Assembly: GCA_002495945.1 (NCBI GenBank)
Contig: DAHU01000103.1
Coordinates: 21,090-31,703, forward strand
Source: Euryarchaeota archaeon UBA13
Lineage (GTDB): Archaea; Thermoplasmatota; Poseidoniia; Poseidoniales; Poseidoniaceae
DNA: 10,614 nt
Direction of reading: 5' to 3'
The notes under the pieces are model-generated. The model made no database searches. It was not told the DNA's origin and saw nothing but the letters and a program-made list of their open reading frames with translations. Below are positions 6,084 to 10,614 of the stretch, one piece after another. Every line of letters starts with the position of its first letter. The stretch's first letter is position 1. Made by a program: the position numbers and the translations under genes.

Positions 6084-7712
6084 TCAAGCACCTCCCTTGC
6101 CAACAAATACAATCAGTCCTTCGAAGATTTGCTTTGTCCAATCATCCATCATATCTAATCCAATCCAAGGCATAATACCGAATAGGATGGTAAAGAAAGC
6201 CATAATCAGCATAGCAAATTTCTCTGAATCGGAAATGTCTGGAATAGGCTTACCAATCATATTTTCCGGTGGCTGACCTGCTTCTCCACCTTCGAAAATA
6301 GTTCTCTGCATAGACCATAGGTAGTATGCTGCTGTCAAAGCCAAGACCAGTGCGGGCCCAACCATCCACCATATGCTCCAGCCGTCTAATGAGATCATAT
6401 GCCATAGGGCAATCAGCATCATTATTTCAGCCACAAATCCAGCGAGCAGCGGCAATCCCAACGAAGCCATCCAAGCGAACATCATGGATGTTGCAAGCCA
6501 GGGTGAATGCTTGGCCATGCCTCGCATAGCTCCTATCTCCATGCTGTGGTAATGGTGCTTGAACGCACCACATACAGCGAACAACATTGGACTGATGATA
6601 CCGTGGGCAAACATCATGAAAAGAGCGGCTGCCCATCCCATTGGTTGCATTGTAGCAATACCAATTAAGATTACACCCATGTGAGAGACCGATGAATACG
6701 CAACCATCTTCTTTAGATTGGTTTGTCCAAGACAGACAATTGCTCCCCAAACTAACGAGACCATACCAATAATCATCAGAGCTAATTGGAAATGATACAA
6801 TGCGTGTGGGAACAGGCTAATCGGTAGCCTAAACATTCCATAAGCACCCATTTTCAGCATTACGCCGGCAAGCAGCATTGAGCCCCCGGTAGGAGCCTGT
6901 ACGTGGGCATCGGGCAACCAAGTGTGGAAAGGTACTGCGGGCAACTTGACCAAGAATCCAATCATCAGCATTACAAACAGAATCTTCTGCATCTGCGCGC
7001 CTAGGTACCAACTATCACCGACGTTGCCAGCTCTTGCACTATCGATTAGTTCCGGTATCGAGAAACTTCTACCAGTCATAGTACCAGCCGATGGTAAAGA
7101 GTATGGGTCTTGTAAGAAGTAAAGTGTGATCAATCCGAGTAACATAATTACTGAGGCAGTGAAGGTATAGATGAAGAATTTCTGCGACGCATACTTTCTA
7201 TCTTTACCGCCCCACTTGAGAATTAGGAAGAACATCGGTATCAAAGTTAATTCCCAGAAGACATAGAACATGAATAAGTCAAGGGATACGAAAACTCCGA
7301 TAAGTGCTCCACCCATCATCAAAAGCAGTGGGAAATAGGTTGCTCCACTCTTCTCGTTCCAAGTTGCAATGATTGTTACCGGTAATAGGAAAGTGGTTAG
7401 CCAAACCATTGGGAATGATAGCGCATCAAGGCCTACAGACCAGTTAATTCCAAGTGTTTCAATCCATGTGTAAGTAGTACGATATTCGTAGTCATTAAAC
7501 GCTATATTCATCCAGCTGACATCACCGAAATATTGGAAAAACATTCCCGTTGTTATCGTTAGCATGACGAGTGAGAAGATTAGACAGGCCATTCTAATTG
7601 GGCCTACTAATCGCTGCCTCATCCTATCATTTCCATTGGACACAAATGCTAACAGCACCATACTAGCAATCAGCGGGAAAGCAACAAGCGGTATAGAAAT
7701 CCAATCAGTCAA
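6084..7712 (-). CDS. nuoM: complex I antiporter-like membrane subunit NuoM
   Basis: NuoM is the middle antiporter-like proton pump of the complex I membrane arm. The 542-residue product is hydrophobic throughout and of normal family length. Visible signatures: TM5 glutamate in FYVFWELTLIPMFFLI (E154), channel lysine in GFLVKLPAVPFHTWLPDAH (K256), the following VQAPTGGSMLLAGVMLKMGAYG segment (about 271-292), NLKKMVAYSSVSHMG (332-346), and the late-helix glutamate in LPLLAGFVAEIMM (E429). All residues expected for proton transfer are therefore in place. The start is TTG at 7712: a GGGGGTG element (7719-7725, minus strand) ends six bases before it, the spacing used elsewhere in this run, and the first in-frame Met (residue 18) would cut into the first helix. 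The TTG directly follows the nuoL stop (TGATTG), and the stop is one base from the nuoN ATG, so all three are in one transcript with coupled translation. Confidence 0.97.
   Translation of the reverse strand: MTDWISIPLVAFPLIASMVLLAFVSNGNDRMRQRLVGPIRMACLIFSLVMLTITTGMFFQYFGDVSWMNIAFNDYEYRTTYTWIETLGINWSVGLDALSFPMVWLTTFLLPVTIIATWNEKSGATYFPLLLMMGGALIGVFVSLDLFMFYVFWELTLIPMFFLILKWGGKDRKYASQKFFIYTFTASVIMLLGLITLYFLQDPYSLPSAGTMTGRSFSIPELIDSARAGNVGDSWYLGAQMQKILFVMLMIGFLVKLPAVPFHTWLPDAHVQAPTGGSMLLAGVMLKMGAYGMFRLPISLFPHALYHFQLALMIIGMVSLVWGAIVCLGQTNLKKMVAYSSVSHMGVILIGIATMQPMGWAAALFMMFAHGIISPMLFAVCGAFKHHYHSMEIGAMRGMAKHSPWLATSMMFAWMASLGLPLLAGFVAEIMMLIALWHMISLDGWSIWWMVGPALVLALTAAYYLWSMQRTIFEGGEAGQPPENMIGKPIPDISDSEKFAMLIMAFFTILFGIMPWIGLDMMDDWTKQIFEGLIVFVGKGGA
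6089..6095 (-). promoter_or_regulatory. ribosome-binding site deciding the nuoN start
   Basis: A perfect GGAGGTG on the minus strand, inside the last codons of nuoM, lies six bases before the ATG at 6082. It supports that ATG over the upstream in-frame TTG at 6112, which would lie before this site. Confidence 0.85.
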
Positions 7713-9998
7713 TCAGGCCACCCCCCAAAGCAAGAAGAAAATCGCTAAAGCCCCAACAGAGACCATCAAAATGTAGTCCCTTGCAGAACCTGTGGTTAAA
7801 GAGCGAACGACCTTAGATATTGATTGACTGCCAGATTCAATTTTCTTAATGACTCCGTCAACCACATTTTTGTCGGTCTCTGCTGATTTATCTGAAAATC
7901 CTGCTACTAGTTTTAGCATTGCCATATCGTAATAATGGTCAAAGTATAACCTGTTTTCAAGAGCCTTTGAAAGCCCTGAGTTAGCCACAGATTGATTGTC
8001 AAAGTTGAATCTGTCAAAGACCCAAGCGTTTAGCCTAATGATTGGTTTCATCCACGGCTTGACTTTTTCACCGCTAGCAAGTTCTCCACCATACAGTGAC
8101 AACGCGATTCCCGGGCCTAATATTGCACCAATAGCGATTGCAATGTAAGTCAGGATGAAGAAGAATGTGTCACTGTTAGCAAATGCATGATTGATTTCGT
8201 ACACTATACCATCGATGAGGCTCTTTTCCGACATTAAACCATATTCGCTGTCTGGCGCCCAATGAGTGAAGCCCATTCCAGCAAACAATACCGCGGAGAG
8301 TGAGACAAATGTTAGGACGAATAGTGGAATCTTAATCCAAGTATTAGTTGGTCCAACATGGGCTGCAACCTCAGTCTTCGGTTTTCCAGCGAAGGTCTTC
8401 AACCACATTCTTGACATGTAGAAGCCAGTCATACCGGCACCGATAAGGACACAAATAGCCGGTAGGAAAAATCGAGGATCTTCTAACGCCACTCGCCATG
8501 CATTAGCGATTATGCCTTCTTTTGACCAAAAACCACCAATAAATGGCAAGCCCATAATCGATGCTGAGCCAACTAACATGGCGGTTGCAGTCAGTGGCAT
8601 CTTTGACGCTAGACCGCCCATGTTTTCCATCGATTGAGCGTCAAAGTCATCATCATGATGGTCATCATGGCCATGATGGTCGTCGTGATGACCTTCGTCA
8701 TGGTGGTCATGATGGTGGAGATGGTGATGTGCGTGATGTACTTCGTGTATCACTGAACCACTTGCCATGAACAACATTCCTTTGGCCATAGCGTGGTTAA
8801 ACAGATGGAATAATGCCGCACCAAAGGCGATAATTACGATGTAGTGTGCGTCATCATCGTTGTGCCAATCAAGAGTATTGGCCAAGAACATTGCACAACC
8901 GAGACCGGTGAATATGTATGCTAATTGGCTCATTGTGGAATAGGCTAAGACTTTCTTCAAATCATGTTGGACAAAGGCAATAGCTGCGGCCATGACTGCA
9001 GTAATACCGCCAATCAGCGCAATAATAAATGCCAAGTCTACCAAATCGTTTTGTAAGTATTCCGAGCCAAAGAATGGGAACATTCGAGCAACGAGGTAAA
9101 GTCCTGCATTGACCATTGTAGCAGCGTGAATTAACGCCGATACCGGTGTCGGCCCTTCCATAGCATCTGGCAACCATACGTGAAGCGGGAATTGGGCAGA
9201 CTTACCTACCGCACCAATGAACATCATGCCCAGTGCCCACTGTAGAGTGCCTGATGATTCAGCGGCAACAGCGGCGATATTAGCTTCATCAAAGACGACT
9301 GAATAATCAAGGGAACCAAATAAATCCCACATCATAACCAAACCAATCATGAGGAATACATCTCCTACTCTAGTGGTAAGGAATGCTTTCTTTGCCGCAT
9401 AAGCCGCACTAGGCTTTTCGTAGTAGAAACCAATCAATAGGTATGAACAAAGACCCATTATTTCCCAGAAGATGAATAGCCAAAGGAATGAATCTGCAAG
9501 TACCATACCAAGCATACCCGAACAAAATAAGACGAACTCAGCATAGAATCGATGGTTACGATTGTCGTTGATTGGGTCAGTGTTCATGTAACCAATACTG
9601 AAGATGTTGATTAGTAAACACAAGAACGATGCGATAAATAACAGCATCACAGTAATGTGGTCGATGTAAATGCCAAATCCGAAGGTGATTGGTTCCAATG
9701 AACCACCATCATACACCGCAGAATTTAACCACAGAAAATCAATTGAATCTTTTATTCCAGCAAAACCACCAAGATGGTCTTTGATTACCAGGAGCGAGAC
9801 TATTAGGCTTGCAGCCATTACGACTAGAGCAATTATGCCTCCTTCTTTCATCGTGTCCTTCCAAAATGGATTGCGATTGAATACTCTACCCAAGAATAAT
9901 ATCACTGGGAATGCAAGCATTGGAAGAAGAATAATGAGTGGTGCGAATTGCATCATATCACTGTCGACGATGGTACTAGAGCCTGTTCCTGCCATCAT
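7713..9998 (-). CDS. nuoL: complex I antiporter-like membrane subunit NuoL, with His-rich loop
   Basis: NuoL is the distal proton pump of complex I and carries the long lateral helix that runs along the membrane arm. The product has 761 residues, longer than the roughly 610 of E. coli NuoL. Signatures: WLFIFWEIMGLCSYLLIGFYY (E179), IGAVGKSAQFPLHVWLPDAM (K266), EGPTPVSALIHAATMVNAG (281-299), HDLKKVLAYSTMSQLAY (345-361), NHAMAKGMLFMASGSVIHE (401-419, K406) and FWSKEGII (K493). Normally SVIH-x-x-HH leads within some 15 residues to MGGL. Here an insert of His and Asp separates them: 18 His from 418 to 448 by hand count, then MGGL at 460-463. The C-terminal part (YFDHYYD at 685-691, VVDGVI at 712-717, TGSARDYILMVSVGALAIF) matches the lateral-helix end of long NuoL proteins. 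Two ATGs in a row open the gene. GAGGTG (10001-10006) is two bases from the first and five from the second, so the second (9995) may be the true start. The site overlaps the nuoK stop. Confidence 0.97.
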   Translation of the reverse strand: MMAGTGSSTIVDSDMMQFAPLIILLPMLAFPVILFLGRVFNRNPFWKDTMKEGGIIALVVMAASLIVSLLVIKDHLGGFAGIKDSIDFLWLNSAVYDGGSLEPITFGFGIYIDHITVMLLFIASFLCLLINIFSIGYMNTDPINDNRNHRFYAEFVLFCSGMLGMVLADSFLWLFIFWEIMGLCSYLLIGFYYEKPSAAYAAKKAFLTTRVGDVFLMIGLVMMWDLFGSLDYSVVFDEANIAAVAAESSGTLQWALGMMFIGAVGKSAQFPLHVWLPDAMEGPTPVSALIHAATMVNAGLYLVARMFPFFGSEYLQNDLVDLAFIIALIGGITAVMAAAIAFVQHDLKKVLAYSTMSQLAYIFTGLGCAMFLANTLDWHNDDDAHYIVIIAFGAALFHLFNHAMAKGMLFMASGSVIHEVHHAHHHLHHHDHHDEGHHDDHHGHDDHHDDDFDAQSMENMGGLASKMPLTATAMLVGSASIMGLPFIGGFWSKEGIIANAWRVALEDPRFFLPAICVLIGAGMTGFYMSRMWLKTFAGKPKTEVAAHVGPTNTWIKIPLFVLTFVSLSAVLFAGMGFTHWAPDSEYGLMSEKSLIDGIVYEINHAFANSDTFFFILTYIAIAIGAILGPGIALSLYGGELASGEKVKPWMKPIIRLNAWVFDRFNFDNQSVANSGLSKALENRLYFDHYYDMAMLKLVAGFSDKSAETDKNVVDGVIKKIESGSQSISKVVRSLTTGSARDYILMVSVGALAIFFLLWGVA
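8655..8747 (-). repeat. His/Asp-rich low-complexity tract inside nuoL
   Basis: On the plus strand this stretch is an almost continuous run of ATG, GTG, GTC and ATC triplets, reading CAC/CAT/GAC/GAT on the coding strand. It encodes residues 418-448 of NuoL, alternating His pairs or triples with Asp. It is in frame. Mixed synonymous codons argue against a very recent pure triplet expansion. Confidence 0.8.
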
Positions 9999-10000
9999 TT

Positions 10001-10006
10001 CACCTC
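10001..10006 (-). promoter_or_regulatory. ribosome-binding site of nuoL overlapping the nuoK stop
   Basis: GAGGTG on the minus strand shares bases with the TGA stop of nuoK (10005-10007). It lies two bases before the first ATG of nuoL and five before the second. Spacing elsewhere on this strand is five to seven, which favours the second ATG. Confidence 0.7.
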
Positions 10007-10307
10007 AGTTCCTCAGGACGTCAACATCGTCCAATGATATCGTTTCATGCTTACCGTACATAGCGAGGAAAATCGCTAGTCCAATCGCTACTTCACTAGC
10101 AGCAATCGCAATGGCAAAGATAGTGTATACCCATCCTGTTGGGTCACCATGATGTACGGCAGCGGCAGCAAATTGCATATTTGCAGCATTCAGCATTAGC
10201 TCGATACACATTAGAACAATAATTGCGTTCTTTCGAGTAAACGCTCCACCAAGACCAATGATGAACAAAATTGCAGAAAGTGCAGAAACCCATGCTGGAT
10301 CAATCAT
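10005..10307 (-). CDS. nuoK: complex I membrane subunit NuoK
   Basis: NuoK is a small three-helix subunit that forms part of the proton path between the quinone site and the antiporter-like pumps. At 100 residues it has exactly the usual length. The two essential membrane glutamates are at the same positions as in E. coli: E36 in LMCIELMLNAANM and E72 in AIAASEVAIGLAIF. The ATG is preceded at seven bases by a perfect GGAGGTG (10315-10321) located in the end of the nuoJ gene. Start and upstream stop overlap as ATGA (10304-10307), a hallmark of translational coupling. The downstream nuoL start follows after six bases. Confidence 0.97.
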   Translation of the reverse strand: MIDPAWVSALSAILFIIGLGGAFTRKNAIIVLMCIELMLNAANMQFAAAAVHHGDPTGWVYTIFAIAIAASEVAIGLAIFLAMYGKHETISLDDVDVLRN

Positions 10308-10573
10308 TCCTCTTCACCTCCGAATTCCCACAAAAGATTCTCTCTCCTTTCGTCTCGAATTAAATATGCAGCACCAATCATTGAAGCTGCCATTAATACA
10401 CCGACAAATAACAAAGGTAGCGCCCAATCATTGAGCAGCGAGTCTGCAAGTCCATTGGTTGTTGGTTGATCATCACTTGAATCCGCCCAAACCTCATCAG
10501 CGCTAAGTACGGCAATTAGAATCATTGCCAGTGCGAGTAGACCAATACGAGTAACAAGGGAAACGAACTTCAT
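10304..10573 (-). CDS. nuoJ: NuoJ C-terminal half as a separate small subunit (NuoJ2-like)
   Basis: This 89-residue protein sits directly before nuoK, where nuoJ belongs, but NuoJ is normally about 160-200 residues. It has a hydrophobic N-terminal segment (about 7-25), a polar linker (26-48) and a second helix, ALPLLFVGVLMAASMIGAAY (51-70), followed by a charged tail ending in GGEEE. The second helix plus the following LIRDERR resembles the last helix of NuoJ, where a similar hydrophobic GA segment leads into a Lys/Arg-containing end. Some archaea, haloarchaea for example, have nuoJ split into J1 and J2, and this fits J2. The ATG is preceded by GAGGAGG (10581-10587) at seven bases. The gene overlaps its upstream neighbour's stop and the nuoK start by ATGA. 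The N-terminal segment might be read as a signal peptide, but position makes NuoJ2 far more likely. Confidence 0.8.
   Translation of the reverse strand: MKFVSLVTRIGLLALAMILIAVLSADEVWADSSDDQPTTNGLADSLLNDWALPLLFVGVLMAASMIGAAYLIRDERRENLLWEFGGEEE
10315..10321 (-). promoter_or_regulatory. ribosome-binding site of nuoK inside nuoJ
   Basis: A perfect GGAGGTG on the minus strand, coding for Gly-Gly near the NuoJ2 C-terminus, ends seven bases before the nuoK ATG. It confirms that start. Confidence 0.8.
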
Positions 10574-10614
10574 TCAAAATCCTCCTCAAGAATTTGCCTT
10601 CTAGTCAGCATTAT
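10570..10614 (-). CDS. 3' end of an upstream gene, probably the N-terminal half of nuoJ (partial)
   Basis: On the minus strand a frame is open from the window edge and reads IMLTRRQILEEDFE before a TGA at 10570-10572. That stop overlaps the ATG of the nuoJ2-like gene as ATGA, the same junction as between nuoJ2 and nuoK. Position and the MLTRRQ segment, which resembles the polar end after a NuoJ helix, suggest this is the end of NuoJ1. Only 14 residues are visible, so the identity is inference. GAGGAGG, the ribosome-binding site of the next gene, codes for part of the Glu-Glu-Asp here. Confidence 0.5.
   Translation of the reverse strand: MMLTRRQILEEDFE
10581..10587 (-). promoter_or_regulatory. 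ribosome-binding site of the nuoJ2-like gene
   Basis: GAGGAGG on the minus strand ends seven bases before the ATG at 10573. It supports the short, separate nuoJ2 reading frame as a real translation unit rather than a frameshifted fragment of a full-length nuoJ. Confidence 0.75.

Noticed and set aside
6083..6112. TTG at 6112 as nuoN start
   Set aside because: The GGAGGTG at 6089-6095 lies downstream of it and is ideally placed for the ATG at 6082.
5631..6158. 175-residue open frame on the plus strand opposite nuoN/nuoM
   Set aside because: Shadow of conserved membrane-protein codons; no family resemblance, and it lies antisense to genes with strong signatures.
9670..10152. 160-residue open frame on the plus strand opposite nuoL/nuoK
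   Set aside because: Antisense shadow across two clear genes and their junction, with no recognisable product.

Overview
The window looks like archaeal chromosome. It carries an archaeal-type translation factor aIF1A, an archaeal RIO1 kinase and a two-KH-domain Dim2/Pno1-type ribosome-assembly protein. Next to them is a long run of complex I (Nuo/Fpo-type) membrane subunits with archaeal-style tight coupling, GGAGGTG ribosome-binding sites and some TTG starts. Moderate base composition, a secreted Ig-like/CARDB surface protein and a split nuoJ would suit an uncultured marine euryarchaeon, for example Marine Group II/Poseidoniales. That assignment is inference from gene content, not from a marker comparison.

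Layout. Plus strand, left part: a secreted or membrane-anchored Ig-like/CARDB protein (57-1868), then after 25 bases the KH-domain protein (1894-2637). Everything to the right is on the minus strand and is transcribed from right to left: the end of an upstream gene (probably the N-terminal half of nuoJ), nuoJ C-terminal half, nuoK, nuoL, nuoM, nuoN, then a 60-base gap, aIF1A, and RIO1. The KH gene and RIO1 converge with a single base between their stop codons. No gene-free stretch exceeds 60 bases. I see no RNA genes, mobile elements or CRISPR array.

How the genes work together. NuoJ, K, L, M and N form the membrane arm of a respiratory complex I, with NuoL/M/N as the three antiporter-like proton pumps. 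The key Glu and Lys residues are present in all of them. The other block is about translation: aIF1A acts in initiation, while RIO1 and Dim2 act in late maturation of the small ribosomal subunit.

Most unusual points: aIF1A has a roughly 100-residue, extremely acidic C-terminal tail carrying five spaced copies of a D-x-F-G-like short motif. NuoL has a His/Asp-rich insert (18 His in 31 residues) in a loop that is normally short. nuoJ is split. RIO1 and the KH protein also carry charged extensions, basic in RIO1 and acidic in the KH protein.
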